Assembly: GCA_024742405.1 (NCBI GenBank)
Contig: JANSYP010000005.1
Location: 62,001 to 126,000 of the forward strand
Direction of reading: 5' to 3'
DNA from: Paracoccaceae bacterium
Lineage (GTDB): Bacteria; Pseudomonadota; Alphaproteobacteria; Rhodobacterales; Rhodobacteraceae
Length of the DNA stretch: 64,000 bases
Shown: in pieces, positions 45,135 through 54,725 of the stretch
Layout of the letters: each line of letters starts with the position of its first letter
Numbering within the stretch: the first letter of the stretch is position 1
The notes under the pieces: generated by a model
Database searches by the model: none
Told to the model about the DNA's origin: nothing
The model's input: the letters and a program-made list of their open reading frames with translations, nothing else
Program-made: the position numbers and the translations under genes

Positions 45135-46394
45135 ATGCGGACCCTAATGACCGCGCCACTGTCGGCGCTGGCCCTGTCTACGATGATTGCGGCACCGCTC
45201 GCGGCCAGCGACGACCCGTTGACCGGCACGCTGCGCATCGCATCGGACATGAGCAATCCCGCCCCCCGCGCCGTCATGGAAGGCATGGCCGCGCGGTTCA
45301 GCGAGATGCATCCCGATCTGGAAATCGAGGTCGAAATCATCGATCGCGAAGCCTACAAAACGCAGATCCGCAACTTCCTTCAGGCCGATCCGCCGGATGT
45401 GGCCAATTGGTACGCGGGCAACCGCATGGCACCTTATGTCAATGCGGGCCTGTTCGAGGACATCAGCGATCTCTGGGACGACGAGATTTCCGCAGAGCTT
45501 GCCTCAACCAAAGGGGCGATGACGCTGGACGGCAAGCAGTGGGGCGTGCCCTACACCTACTACCAATGGGGCGTGTATTACCGGAAGGATCTCTATGACC
45601 AATACGGGCTGAGCGAAGCCACGGATTGGGACAGCTTCAAATCGAACTGTCAGACGCTGCTCGACAACGGCATAAAATGCTTCACCATCGGGTCCGCGGC
45701 CCCTTGGACAACGGCTGGCTGGTTCGACTACATCAACATGCGCACCAACGGGTACGATTTCCATATGGCGCTTGCCAATGGCGAGATCCCTTGGACCGAC
45801 GACCGCGTGCGCGCGACCTTCGCCAACTGGCGTGAACTCATCGACATGGGCGCCTATGTCGACGACCATCTGGGCTACAGTTGGCAGCAAGCTCTTCCTT
45901 TCATGACTCAAGGGAAGGCGGCCGCTATCTTGATCGGAAACTTCGCCGTCGCCCCGTTGCGCGATGGAGGGCTCGACGACAGCAAGCTCGATTTCCATCA
46001 GTTCCCGGCCATCACCGAAGGCGTGGAAATGGCCGAAGATGCACCGACCGACACATTCCACATCCCCTCGGGCGCCAAGAACAAGGACGCCGCCCGTGCC
46101 TTCCTGCGCTTCGTGGTTTCGGCGGACAATCAGACCCTGATCAATGGCGCGGACCAGTTGGGACAGCTTCCCATCAATTCCGGCAGCGCGGTCGGAGAGG
46201 ACAAGTTTCTGATCAAAGGGTTCGAAATGCTGTCCGAAAACAGCCCCGGAGGGGTCGCTCAGTTCTGGGACCGCGATGCGCCGGCCGAGATGGCCAAGAT
46301 CTCAATGGACGGGTTCCAGCGCTTCATGGACCAGCCCGACCAGCTCGACCGCATCCTCGACCAGCTCGAACGCGCACGCGAGCGCATCTACTAA
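45135..46394 (+). CDS. Galactoside ABC transporter substrate-binding protein
   Basis: A 419-residue family 1 solute-binding protein with signal peptide (MRTLMTAPLSALALSTMIAA) cleaved near AAS-DDP. The mature part has GTLRIASDMSNPAPRAVMEG, DPPDVANWYAGNRMAPYVNA, the GVPYTYYQWGVYYRKDLYDQ strand and GKAAAILIGNFAVAPL. It is the entry gene of the plus-strand operon, with GGGAGGAT upstream of ATG 45135. Context (alpha- and beta-galactosidases) predicts lactose, melibiose or raffinose-type galactosides as ligands; the binding specificity itself cannot be read. Confidence 0.88.
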   Translation: MRTLMTAPLSALALSTMIAAPLAASDDPLTGTLRIASDMSNPAPRAVMEGMAARFSEMHPDLEIEVEIIDREAYKTQIRNFLQADPPDVANWYAGNRMAPYVNAGLFEDISDLWDDEISAELASTKGAMTLDGKQWGVPYTYYQWGVYYRKDLYDQYGLSEATDWDSFKSNCQTLLDNGIKCFTIGSAAPWTTAGWFDYINMRTNGYDFHMALANGEIPWTDDRVRATFANWRELIDMGAYVDDHLGYSWQQALPFMTQGKAAAILIGNFAVAPLRDGGLDDSKLDFHQFPAITEGVEMAEDAPTDTFHIPSGAKNKDAARAFLRFVVSADNQTLINGADQLGQLPINSGSAVGEDKFLIKGFEMLSENSPGGVAQFWDRDAPAEMAKISMDGFQRFMDQPDQLDRILDQLERARERIY

Positions 46395-46491
46395 GCGGAG
46401 CCGGGCCTGACGGCCCGCCACGACACTCGCGCGCCCCGGTCCTACCGGACTAGGGCGCGCCGCCGCCCAGCATAACCGAGGGGTCCTCGTT

Positions 46492-47406
46492 TTGAGCGAT
46501 CATTCCAACATCTCCGGCGCGCCCGGCTTTTGGTATCGTAACCAGCGCCGCCTTGCGCCCGCGCTGTTTCTGGCCCCCGGGATCCTTTTCTTCTCGATCT
46601 ACGTGATCATCCCGATCTTTCAGTCCTTCAACCTGTCGCTATACGAATGGGACGGGCTGGGGGCAGCCGAGTATGTCGGCCTGCGCAACTACGAAGAGCT
46701 TTATTGGGACGAGGCGTTCTATACCTCGCTGCGCAACAACGTGATCTGGCTGGTGCTCTATCTGCTGGCGATCCCGGGTGGGCTCTTCATCGCGCTCTTT
46801 CTCAACCAGACCGTGACGGGCATCCGGATCTACAAGTCGCTGTTTTTCTTTCCCTTCGTGATCAGCCAGGTCGTCGTCGGCCTGGTGTTCACCTGGTTCT
46901 ACGACCCGACATTCGGTCTGCTGAATGCCATGCTTGCGTGGGTCGGCCTCGGCCCGATCAATGTGCTTGGCAACGAGCATACCGTGACCTACGGGATCAT
47001 CCTCGCCGGGCTCTGGCCGCAGACCGCCTATTGCATGATCCTCTATCTCACCGGGCTGAACGCCGTGGATCCCGAACAGGTCGAGGCCGGGCGACTCGAC
47101 GGCGCAAAGGGCTGGAAGATGCTCTGGTACGTCGTGCTGCCGCAACTGAGGCCGGCCACCTTCATCGCCTTCGTCGTGACGATCATCGGCGCGCTCAGAA
47201 GCTTCGACATGATCTCGGTGATGACCCAGGGGGGACCCTTCGGCGAAAGCCGCGTGCTGGCCTACTACATGTTCGAGGTCGCGCTCAGTGAGTACGGCTT
47301 CCGCATGGGGTACGGGGCCGCCATCGCCGTTGTGCTGTTCCTGATCATGCTGGTCTATATCGGTTTCTTCCTCGCGAAGATGTACCGCGACGAGCGGGGG
47401 GGCTAA
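46492..47406 (+). CDS. Galactoside ABC permease (LacF/MalF-like)
   Basis: A 304-residue inner-membrane permease starting at TTG 46492 after a GAGGGG site. Helix 1 is ALFLAPGILFFSIYVIIPIF, and the EAA loop appears as NAVDPEQVEAGRLDGAKGWKML, which docks on the ATPase. Seven or so helices follow the MalF pattern without the large periplasmic insertion. It comes 97 bases after the binding-protein gene and 3 bases before the second permease gene. Unlike most of the operon it has a rare start codon. Confidence 0.9.
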   Translation: MSDHSNISGAPGFWYRNQRRLAPALFLAPGILFFSIYVIIPIFQSFNLSLYEWDGLGAAEYVGLRNYEELYWDEAFYTSLRNNVIWLVLYLLAIPGGLFIALFLNQTVTGIRIYKSLFFFPFVISQVVVGLVFTWFYDPTFGLLNAMLAWVGLGPINVLGNEHTVTYGIILAGLWPQTAYCMILYLTGLNAVDPEQVEAGRLDGAKGWKMLWYVVLPQLRPATFIAFVVTIIGALRSFDMISVMTQGGPFGESRVLAYYMFEVALSEYGFRMGYGAAIAVVLFLIMLVYIGFFLAKMYRDERGG

Positions 47407-47409
47407 GCT

Positions 47410-48258
47410 ATGTTTCCAACACCGGTTGAAAAGCTTGGGCCCCGCGCCCGCATCGGCTACCAGGCGCTCCTGCCGCTGGCCCTGATCATGTGGCTGCTGC
47501 CACTGTTGGCCGTGGCCGTGTTCTCGATCCGGCCCGAAACCGACTTTGCCACGGGCAATTACTGGGGTTGGCCGTCCTCGTTCGACGCTCTGTCGAACTA
47601 TGCGCTCGTCTTCACTGGCTCGGACATGCCGCGCTATCTGATGAACTCGGTGCTGATCACGGTGCCGACGGTGATCGGCGCGGTGGCGCTCTCGGCGATG
47701 ACGGGCTTTGCGCTCGGCATCTACCAGTTCCGCGGCAATGTTCTGATCTTCTTCATGTTCGTGGCGGGCAACTTCGTGCCCTTCCAGATCCTGATGGTGC
47801 CGGTCCGCGATCTGACACTGCAGCTTGGCCTCTATGATACCAAGATGGGCTTGGTGCTCTTCCATATCGCGTTCCAGACCGGCTTTTGCACGCTCTTCAT
47901 GCGCAACTTCATCCGGGCCCTGCCCCGCGAGCTGATCGAGGCCGCACGGGTCGAGGGGATCAGCGAATTACGCATCTTCTGGTATGTCGTGCTGCCGCTG
48001 ATGAAGCCTGCGCTGGCGGCCCTGTCGGTGCTGATCTTCACCTTCATCTGGAACGACTACTTCTGGGCCATCGTGCTGACCCAGGGCGCCGACAGCCAAC
48101 CGGTGACGGCCGGGATCACCAGCTTCAACGCGCAGTATCGCGCGGCCTATCACCTGATGAGTGCGGGCAGTCTCGTCGCCGCCCTTCCGCCGGTGCTGAT
48201 GTTCTTCGCGATGCAGAAGCACTTCATCGCCGGCCTGACACTGGGCGCGGTGAAATGA
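47410..48258 (+). CDS. Galactoside ABC permease (LacG/MalG-like)
   Basis: A 282-residue inner-membrane permease. The first helix is QALLPLALIMWLLPLLAVAV, and the EAA motif reads LPRELIEAARVEGISELRIF; the end, KHFIAGLTLGAVK, is the canonical MalG-class C-terminus. With the preceding permease it forms the channel for galactosides. It lies 3 bases downstream of its partner and is followed by an 82-base gap containing 30-bp repeats before the alpha-galactosidase gene. Confidence 0.9.
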   Translation: MFPTPVEKLGPRARIGYQALLPLALIMWLLPLLAVAVFSIRPETDFATGNYWGWPSSFDALSNYALVFTGSDMPRYLMNSVLITVPTVIGAVALSAMTGFALGIYQFRGNVLIFFMFVAGNFVPFQILMVPVRDLTLQLGLYDTKMGLVLFHIAFQTGFCTLFMRNFIRALPRELIEAARVEGISELRIFWYVVLPLMKPALAALSVLIFTFIWNDYFWAIVLTQGADSQPVTAGITSFNAQYRAAYHLMSAGSLVAALPPVLMFFAMQKHFIAGLTLGAVK

Positions 48259-48270
48259 CGTCGTTTCTAA

Positions 48271-48350
48271 GGGCCGCATCCTGTCAAACGCCGCCACGAA
48301 AGGGCGCACACTCTCAAACGTCGCCACGGAGGGGCGCAGCATGTTAAAGA
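48271..48350 (+). repeat. 30-bp tandem repeat supplying the GH4 gene's ribosome site
   Basis: Units at 48271-48300 and 48301-48330 match at about 23 of 30 bases (shared core TCAAACGNCGCCACG), and a third partial unit continues through the start codon at 48341. The GGAGGGGCGCAGC ribosome site of the alpha-galactosidase gene spans the border of units 2 and 3. Confidence 0.65.
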
Positions 48351-49711
48351 TTGCCTTCATCGGTGCAGGCTCGACCATTTTCATGCGCAACATCGTTGGC
48401 GATGTGCTGCAGCTTCCGGCCCTGGCGGGGGCGGATATCGCGCTGATGGACATTGACGAACCCCGGTTGGCCGAGTCCGCGCTTGTCGCGCGTCAGTTGG
48501 TTGCAGCTAGCGACGCGTCCGCCTGCATCACGGCCACCACCGACCGGACCGCAGCGCTTGACGGTGCTGACTTCGTGATCACCGCCTTCCAGATCGGCGG
48601 CTACCGGCCCTGCACGGTCACCGATTTCGAAGTGCCAAAGGCCCACGGGCTACGCCAGACCATCGGCGACACGCTGGGGGTGGGCGGCATCATGCGCGGG
48701 CTGCGCACGGTGCCGCATCTCTGGGCGCTGGCCGAGGATATGGCCCGGCTCTGTCCGGACGCCTGGCTGTTGCAATATGTCAATCCGATGGCGATCAACA
48801 CCTGGGCTCTGTCGGCGCGTTATCCCGGACTGAAACAGGTGGGGCTCTGCCACTCGGTCCAGAACACGGTCGCCGAGTTGGCCCATGACCTGGAACTTGA
48901 TCCGGCATCCCTGCGCTACCGCGTGGGGGGCGTGAACCACGTCGCCTTCTTCCTGCGGCTCGAAGAGGCGCGCGCCGACGGGACGCTGCACGACCTCTAC
49001 CCCGCCCTGCGCGAGGGCTATGCCGCGGGCCGGCTGCCCAAGCCGCCGCTGCTGATGCCAAGATGCGAGAACCGCGTGCGCTATGAGGTGATGGAGCATC
49101 TGGGCTATTTCTGCACCGAAAGTTCGGAGCACTTCGCAGAGTACGTGCCTTGGTTCATCAAGGACGGCCGGGACGACCTGATCGAACGCTTTGCGGTACC
49201 GCTCGATGAATACCCGAAACGCTGCGAGGAACAGATCGGCGACTGGCAGGCCAGGGCCGCCGCGCTACGAGAGGAGGGTGCGGACCCCGCCGCGATTCTG
49301 GGCACGGATGTCAGCCATGAGTTCGCCGCGGACTTGATGGAGGCCATCGTCACCGACAGACCGCAGAGGATCTACGGCAATCTGCCGAACCGCGGTCAGA
49401 TCCCACAACTGCCACTCGGGGCCGCAGTGGAAACGCCTTGCCTCGTCGATGCCAACGGGGTGCAGCCGATAACGGTCACCGATATCCCGCCGCAACTCGT
49501 CGCGCTGATGCGCAGCCAGATCAACGTCCATGAACTTGTGGTCGAGGCGCTGATGACCGAGAAGCGGGATCATGTATATCACGCCGCCATGATGGACCCG
49601 CACACGGCCGCCGAATTGGACTTGCGCCAGATCCGCGCCCTCATTGATGACCTGATCGCGGCCCACGGCGATTGGCTGCCGAGCTGGTGCCGGACGCGAC
49701 GGGCCGCATGA
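48341..49711 (+). CDS. melA: Alpha-galactosidase, GH4 family
   Basis: A 456-residue NAD- and Mn-dependent glycosidase. The Rossmann opening is MLKIAFIGAGSTIFMRNIVG, and GH4 motifs include LQYVNPMAINTWAL (metal/sugar-binding Asn), GLCHSVQNT (metal Cys-His), RVGGVNHVAFFLRL (metal His) and YFCTESSEHFAEYVPWF. It releases galactose from melibiose- or raffinose-type sugars in the cytoplasm by a redox-elimination mechanism. A GGAGGGG site lies nine bases upstream. It is coupled to the downstream SDR gene by ATGA. Confidence 0.92.
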   Translation: MLKIAFIGAGSTIFMRNIVGDVLQLPALAGADIALMDIDEPRLAESALVARQLVAASDASACITATTDRTAALDGADFVITAFQIGGYRPCTVTDFEVPKAHGLRQTIGDTLGVGGIMRGLRTVPHLWALAEDMARLCPDAWLLQYVNPMAINTWALSARYPGLKQVGLCHSVQNTVAELAHDLELDPASLRYRVGGVNHVAFFLRLEEARADGTLHDLYPALREGYAAGRLPKPPLLMPRCENRVRYEVMEHLGYFCTESSEHFAEYVPWFIKDGRDDLIERFAVPLDEYPKRCEEQIGDWQARAAALREEGADPAAILGTDVSHEFAADLMEAIVTDRPQRIYGNLPNRGQIPQLPLGAAVETPCLVDANGVQPITVTDIPPQLVALMRSQINVHELVVEALMTEKRDHVYHAAMMDPHTAAELDLRQIRALIDDLIAAHGDWLPSWCRTRRAA

Positions 49712-50472
49712 GCACGCGCTTCGAAGATCTCGCGGGCGCGTCGGTTGTGATCACCGGCGGTGGCTCGGGCATCGGCGCGGCGCTGACCGAAGGCTTTCTG
49801 CGCCAGGGCGCGCGCGTCGCGATCCTGCAGCGCTCCGACGCGGGCGCGTTCTGTGACCGGATGCACGCCGAGACCGGCACGAGGCCGCTCGACCTGCGCT
49901 GCGACATCACCGATACGCCCGGCCTGCGCGCCGCGATCGCCACGGCGGCCGAGGCACACGGCCCCGTCACGGTGCTCGTCAACAATGCTGCCAACGACAA
50001 ACGTCACACCACCGCAGAGGTTGACGAGGCGTTCTGGGACTGGTCCCAGGCCATCAACCTCAAAGCCTATTTCTTTGCCATCCAGGCAGTTTTGCCGGGC
50101 ATGAAGGCGTCGGGCGGCGGATCCGTCGTCAATATCTCGTCGATCAGCTATATGATGGGCAATGCGGGCTATCCATCCTACAGCGCAGCCAACGGGGCGA
50201 TCACGGCGCTCAGCCGCAGCCTGGCCCGCGAGGCCGGCCCCGACAATATCCGGATCAACGCAATCGCGCCGGGCTGGGTGCTGACCGACAAGCAGCTGGA
50301 GATGTGGGCCACACCCGAAGCGCTGGCCGACCATTTGGCGCGTCAGTGCATCCCCGAGCATCTCAAGCCCGCCGATATCGTCGATCCGGTGCTCTTTCTC
50401 GCGTCCTCCGCCAGCCGCATGGTCACAGGACAGTTGCTGCCGGTCGACGGGGGCGTCGTGGTGACCGGATGA
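49708..50472 (+). CDS. SDR oxidoreductase, likely galactose 1-dehydrogenase, catalytic Lys changed
   Basis: A 254-residue short-chain dehydrogenase. The cofactor loop TGGGSGIGAAL, the LVNNAAND turn and Ser144/Ser145 plus Tyr158 are present. The YxxxK motif is altered: the sequence after Tyr158 is SAAN (codon AAC 50191-50193), so Asn162 replaces the catalytic Lys. Close sugar-dehydrogenase relatives would be expected to keep Lys. Position between alpha-galactosidase and KDGal kinase genes predicts oxidation of galactose to galactonolactone. Overlaps at both ends indicate coupled translation. Activity is uncertain because of the substitution. Confidence 0.85.
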   Translation: MSTRFEDLAGASVVITGGGSGIGAALTEGFLRQGARVAILQRSDAGAFCDRMHAETGTRPLDLRCDITDTPGLRAAIATAAEAHGPVTVLVNNAANDKRHTTAEVDEAFWDWSQAINLKAYFFAIQAVLPGMKASGGGSVVNISSISYMMGNAGYPSYSAANGAITALSRSLAREAGPDNIRINAIAPGWVLTDKQLEMWATPEALADHLARQCIPEHLKPADIVDPVLFLASSASRMVTGQLLPVDGGVVVTG

Positions 50473-51374
50473 GCAATGACGACCCCTGGATCGCTGTGGA
50501 CTGGGGCACCTCGCGGCTGCGGGCCTGGCGCATGGACGGCGCAACCCTTCGCGACGCTGGCGAATCCGACCTTGGCATGGGCGGATTGAGCCGCGACGGG
50601 TTCGAGCCGGCCCTGCGCGCACTGATCGACGGGTGGCGCGACCGAGCCCCCGTGGAGATCGTCGCATGCGGCATGGTCGGCTCCCGGCAAGGTTGGGTCG
50701 AGGCGCCCTATCGCGCAGTTCCCTGCCCGCCTGTGGCGACAGAGCCCGTCCGCGCAGAGACGCGCGACCCCGGACTCATAGTCTGGGTTGTCTCCGGCCT
50801 GCGTCAGGACAGTCCGCCGGACGTGATGCGCGGCGAAGAAACTCAGATCGCAGGATTTCTCGGCCTCAATCCGGAATTCGACGGCGTGCTCTGCCTGCCC
50901 GGAACCCATACGAAGTGGGTTCAGATCTCGGCCGGCGAAGTGGTGAGTTTTCAGACCTTCATGACGGGCGAGCTCTATGCGGCGCTTCAGGCGCACACCG
51001 TGCTGCGGCATTCGCTCGGCGCGCCCGGATGGGACGGCGAGGCGTTCGATGCGGCGGTCGAGGACGGCCTTGCCTATCCGCAGAAACTGGCGGCGCGCCT
51101 CTTTGGACTTCGTGCCGGACATTTGCTGCAGGGACAGGCACCGGCCGTGACACGCGCGCGCCTGTCGGGGCAGCTGATCGGAGCGGAACTTGCCGCTGCC
51201 CGGCCCTATTGGCTGGGCCTGCCGGTCGCCGTCATCGGATCGGGCGACCAGTCGGGGGCCTATGTGCGGGCGCTGTCCAACCAGGGTCTCGCAACCACAC
51301 TGGCGGACGCCGATGCCATGACCCGCGCCGGGCTGATCCGCGCCCGCGCCCTGCTGAAGGAACCCACATCATGA
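50469..51374 (+). CDS. dgoK: 2-dehydro-3-deoxygalactonokinase
   Basis: A 301-residue kinase that phosphorylates 2-keto-3-deoxygalactonate to KDPGal. It starts [20 protein letters not shown], the DgoK phosphate motif. [20 protein letters not shown] and [13 protein letters not shown] are typical for the family. The start ATG 50469 overlaps the SDR stop (ATGA), and its stop overlaps the aldolase start. Length is normal. It acts in the cytoplasm in De Ley-Doudoroff galactose catabolism. Confidence 0.93.
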   Translation: MSNDDPWIAVDWGTSRLRAWRMDGATLRDAGESDLGMGGLSRDGFEPALRALIDGWRDRAPVEIVACGMVGSRQGWVEAPYRAVPCPPVATEPVRAETRDPGLIVWVVSGLRQDSPPDVMRGEETQIAGFLGLNPEFDGVLCLPGTHTKWVQISAGEVVSFQTFMTGELYAALQAHTVLRHSLGAPGWDGEAFDAAVEDGLAYPQKLAARLFGLRAGHLLQGQAPAVTRARLSGQLIGAELAAARPYWLGLPVAVIGSGDQSGAYVRALSNQGLATTLADADAMTRAGLIRARALLKEPTS

Positions 51375-51976
51375 GCCGCGAGCTCATCGCCATTCTGCGC
51401 GGCATCACACCGCTGGACGCTCTACCCGTAACCGAGGCGCTCATTGCCGCTGGGATCGACCGGATAGAGGTTCCGCTGAACTCGCCGCACCCGTTCGAGA
51501 GTATCGCCGCGATGGCGGAGGCCTTTGGCGAGGATGCCCTGATCGGCGCGGGCACGGTGCTCAGCCCCGAACAGGTCGCGCGTGTGTCCGGCGTCGGCGG
51601 CAAACTCATCGTCTCGCCCAACAGCGATACAGACGTGATCCGTGCGACCAAAGCCGCCGGATTGCAAAGCTTTCCGGGCTGCTTCACCGCAACGGAGTGT
51701 TTTGCGGCACTTGCCGCGGGGGCGGACGGCCTGAAGATCTTTCCCGCCTTCCAGATGGGCCCGGCCGGGCTCTCCGCCCTCGGCGCGGTCCTGCCCGCCG
51801 GTGCTTCGGTTTATGCCGTGGGCGGTGTCGGGCCGGAGCATTTCTCCGACTGGCGCGCCGCCGGAGCGTGCGGCTTCGGCATCGGCACAGCGCTCTATGC
51901 GCCGGGACGCAACGTCGCCGAGATCACCGCGCGGGCCGCCGATCTGGTCACGGCCTACGATATGGCGATGCGATGA
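51371..51976 (+). CDS. dgoA: 2-dehydro-3-deoxy-6-phosphogalactonate aldolase
   Basis: A 201-residue class I aldolase that splits KDPGal to pyruvate and glyceraldehyde 3-phosphate. It starts [20 protein letters not shown]; the Glu in IAILRGIT[13 protein letters not shown] and [11 protein letters not shown] (Schiff-base region) and the phosphate site [11 protein letters not shown] are visible. The gene overlaps dgoK and the lactonase gene by ATGA at both ends. The fused dgoA' type of enterics is not used here; it is a separate gene. Confidence 0.93.
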   Translation: MSRELIAILRGITPLDALPVTEALIAAGIDRIEVPLNSPHPFESIAAMAEAFGEDALIGAGTVLSPEQVARVSGVGGKLIVSPNSDTDVIRATKAAGLQSFPGCFTATECFAALAAGADGLKIFPAFQMGPAGLSALGAVLPAGASVYAVGGVGPEHFSDWRAAGACGFGIGTALYAPGRNVAEITARAADLVTAYDMAMR

Positions 51977-52827
51977 CCCTTCATGACACGCGGCTCTGCG
52001 CACTCGGCGAAGGACCGCTCTGGCACCCGGAGCGCGGACAGCTGTTCTGGTTCGACATCCACGGCCACCGGCTGCTCAGCCGCGATGGCGACGTGGCGCT
52101 GGATTGGCCCTTCGAAATGGCAGTGTCCGCGGCAGGATGGGTCGATCGCGACACGCTGCTTGTCGCTTCGAGCACCGGGCTTTTTCAGTTCGATCTGACC
52201 ACGGGGCGGTCTGCGCCGGTGGCGAAGCTGGAGGCCGACCGGCCCGAAACCCGCTCCAACGATGGGCGGGCCGATCCCCATGGCGGGTTCTGGATCGGGA
52301 CGATGGGCAACAACGCCGAGCCCGGGCTGGGTGCCATCCACCGCTACTATCGCGGCGACTTGCGGACGATTTTCGATCCGGTCGATATCCCCAATGCGAT
52401 CGCCTTCCACCCCGATGGTGAAACTGCCTGTTTCACCGACACAGCCACGCGGATCATCCAAAAGGTGCAGCTCGGGCCAGAGGGCTGGCCCAAGGGCGAC
52501 CCTGAGCCCTGGATCGACCTGCGCGCGAACTCTGAGCATCCCGATGGTGCTGTCTTTGACGCGGAGGGGCATCTTTGGGTTGCGCTCTGGGGCGCCGGTC
52601 GTGTCGCCCGGTTTACCCCCGATGGCACACGCGTAGGCGAGATGAGGCTGCCCGCGCCCCACAGTTCCTGTCCGGCCTTTGGCGGCGATGGTCTCGGAAC
52701 ACTATTCGTCACATCCGCCAGAGCGGATCTGGATGCCCACGCCCTGGCTGAGGCGCCTCTGTCCGGCGCGGTCTTCACCGCCCTGACGGACGTCGCGGGG
52801 GTCGCCGAACACCGGGTGATGCTATGA
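51973..52827 (+). CDS. SMP-30/gluconolactonase family lactonase
   Basis: A 284-residue six-bladed beta-propeller. [19 protein letters not shown] contains the metal-binding Glu near residue 13, followed by [18 protein letters not shown] (Asn and Asp metal site), [18 protein letters not shown] and [19 protein letters not shown]. It would open galactono-lactone made by the SDR. No signal peptide. ATG 51973 lies in the aldolase stop, and its stop overlaps the GH42 gene. Confidence 0.92.
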   Translation: MTLHDTRLCALGEGPLWHPERGQLFWFDIHGHRLLSRDGDVALDWPFEMAVSAAGWVDRDTLLVASSTGLFQFDLTTGRSAPVAKLEADRPETRSNDGRADPHGGFWIGTMGNNAEPGLGAIHRYYRGDLRTIFDPVDIPNAIAFHPDGETACFTDTATRIIQKVQLGPEGWPKGDPEPWIDLRANSEHPDGAVFDAEGHLWVALWGAGRVARFTPDGTRVGEMRLPAPHSSCPAFGGDGLGTLFVTSARADLDAHALAEAPLSGAVFTALTDVAGVAEHRVML

Positions 52828-54725
52828 ATCGGAGCCTCGGCGTCTGTTACTACCCGGAACACTGGCCAGAAGCGCAGTGGGCCGAGGATGCCGCGCGGAT
52901 GGTCGACCATGGCATCACGCGGGTGCGGATCGGTGAGTTCGGCTGGTCGCGGCTGGAACCCCACCCCGGCGAGATGCGGTTCGAGTGGCTCGATCGGGCG
53001 ATGGAGGTTCTCGGCGCGGCGGGCCTCGGCGTCATCCTCGGTACGCCCACGACGACCCCGCCGCGCTGGATGCTGGACCGGCACCCGGATATGCTGGCGG
53101 TGGACGCAGAGGGCCGGGTGCGCGGCTTCGGCTCGCGCCGGCATTATTGCTTCAGCCACCCTGGCTACCGGCATGAGGCCGAGCGGATCACCGCCAAGCT
53201 CGCGGACCGCTACGGGCGCCACGCGCACCTGATCGCCTGGCAGACCGACAATGAATATGGCTGCCATGACACGGTGCTGAGCTATTCTGCGGCCGCGCGC
53301 GACGGGTTTCGCCGCTGGCTCGCGGACCGCTATGGCAGCATCGAGGCGCTGAACGCCGCCTGGGGCAATGTGTTCTGGTCGATGGAGTATCAGCGGTTCG
53401 ATCAGATCGACCTGCCAAACCTGACCGTGACGGAGCCGAATCCGGCACATGTCATGGCCTTCCGGCGTTATTCCTCGGACATGGTGGCGCTTTTCAATTG
53501 CGCACAGGTAAAACTGATCCGGCAGGCCTCGGATGCGCCGATCCTGCACAACTATATGGGCCGCGTGCTGGAGTTCGACCATTTCGAGACCGGTGCGGAT
53601 CTGGATATCGCCGCCTGGGACAGCTATCCGATCGGCTTTCTGTCGGACCGGCTCGATGCTCCTACCGAGCACAAGGCGCGCTACGTCCGCCAGGGTGATC
53701 CGGACTTCCAAGCCTTCCACCACGACCTCTACCGGGCGGTCGGGCAAGGCCGCTGGTGGGTGATGGAGCAACAGCCCGGACCGGTGAACTGGGCGCCGTG
53801 GAACCCCGCACCGCTGCCCGGGATGGTCCGGCTCTGGACCTGGGAGGCATTCGCCCATGGCGCCGAGACGGTGTCCTATTTTCGTTGGCGGCAGGCGCCG
53901 TTCGCGCAGGAACAGATGCATGCCGGGCTCCTGCGGCCGGACAGTGCTCCCGCACCCGGTCTGGCCGAGGCCGCACAGGTCGCACGCGAGGTTGCGGACC
54001 TGCCGGAAGTGCCCGAGGCACGTGCTCCGATCGCGTTGGTTTTTGACTACGCCAGCGCATGGGCCTGGGACACGCAGCCTCAGGGCGCGGACTTCACATA
54101 TTTCGATCTGGTCTTCGACTGGTACCGCACAGCGCGCGAGTTGGGCCTGTCGATAGATGTCGTCAATGCCCGCGACGGCACGATCGGGGATTATTCGGTC
54201 GTGCTGATCCCGGGCCTCGCGACCCTGCCGGATGCTTTGCTCGACGCTCTGGACCAGTTTCAAGGTACGGCCCTGATCGGCCCGCGCAGCGGGGCAAAAA
54301 CCGAAGAAATGGCCATTCCGGTGCCCCTGCCCCCAGCGTTAGCCGGGCTCGACGTCACCGTCTCGGCCGTGGAAAGCTTGCCGCCCGGGATCAAGGTGCC
54401 ACTTGCAGACGGCGGCGCGTTTCATCGCTGGCTGGAGCATTTGGACACGAGCCTCGCGCCGAGGGAACGGACCTGTGACGGCGCCCCGGCCTGCGTCACG
54501 CACGGCGCGCTCAGCTATGTCGCCGGATGGCCCGACGCCGCGGCCCGTACGCGGATGCTGCGACGCGCCTGCGAAACGGCCGGCGTCACCACCCAGGACC
54601 TGCCGGAAGGGCTCCGCTTGCGGGAGGACGGACGGCACTGCTTTGCCTTGAATTACGGTCCGGAACCGGTGACATGGCGTGGACGAACCCTGGAGCCTGC
54701 GGGAGTGACCTGGTGGGACATCTGA
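52824..54725 (+). CDS. Beta-galactosidase, GH42 family
   Basis: A 633-residue enzyme hydrolysing lactose and other beta-galactosides. It opens SLGVCYYPEHWPEAQWAEDA; Glu144 in WQTDNEYG is the acid/base and Glu315 in VMEQQPGPVNWAPWN the nucleophile. The barrel is followed by a trimerisation (Rossmann-like) domain and a small beta domain ending PAGVTWWDI. No signal peptide, so it is cytoplasmic. The start overlaps the lactonase stop. Together with the GH4 enzyme it lets the operon use both alpha- and beta-linked galactose. Confidence 0.93.
   Translation: MNRSLGVCYYPEHWPEAQWAEDAARMVDHGITRVRIGEFGWSRLEPHPGEMRFEWLDRAMEVLGAAGLGVILGTPTTTPPRWMLDRHPDMLAVDAEGRVRGFGSRRHYCFSHPGYRHEAERITAKLADRYGRHAHLIAWQTDNEYGCHDTVLSYSAAARDGFRRWLADRYGSIEALNAAWGNVFWSMEYQRFDQIDLPNLTVTEPNPAHVMAFRRYSSDMVALFNCAQVKLIRQASDAPILHNYMGRVLEFDHFETGADLDIAAWDSYPIGFLSDRLDAPTEHKARYVRQGDPDFQAFHHDLYRAVGQGRWWVMEQQPGPVNWAPWNPAPLPGMVRLWTWEAFAHGAETVSYFRWRQAPFAQEQMHAGLLRPDSAPAPGLAEAAQVAREVADLPEVPEARAPIALVFDYASAWAWDTQPQGADFTYFDLVFDWYRTARELGLSIDVVNARDGTIGDYSVVLIPGLATLPDALLDALDQFQGTALIGPRSGAKTEEMAIPVPLPPALAGLDVTVSAVESLPPGIKVPLADGGAFHRWLEHLDTSLAPRERTCDGAPACVTHGALSYVAGWPDAAARTRMLRRACETAGVTTQDLPEGLRLREDGRHCFALNYGPEPVTWRGRTLEPAGVTWWDI

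Noticed and set aside
46639-47865. Minus-strand open frame of 408 codons opposite the two galactoside permease genes
   Set aside because: His/Gln/Asp-rich shadow typical of antisense of membrane proteins; the permeases are clear.
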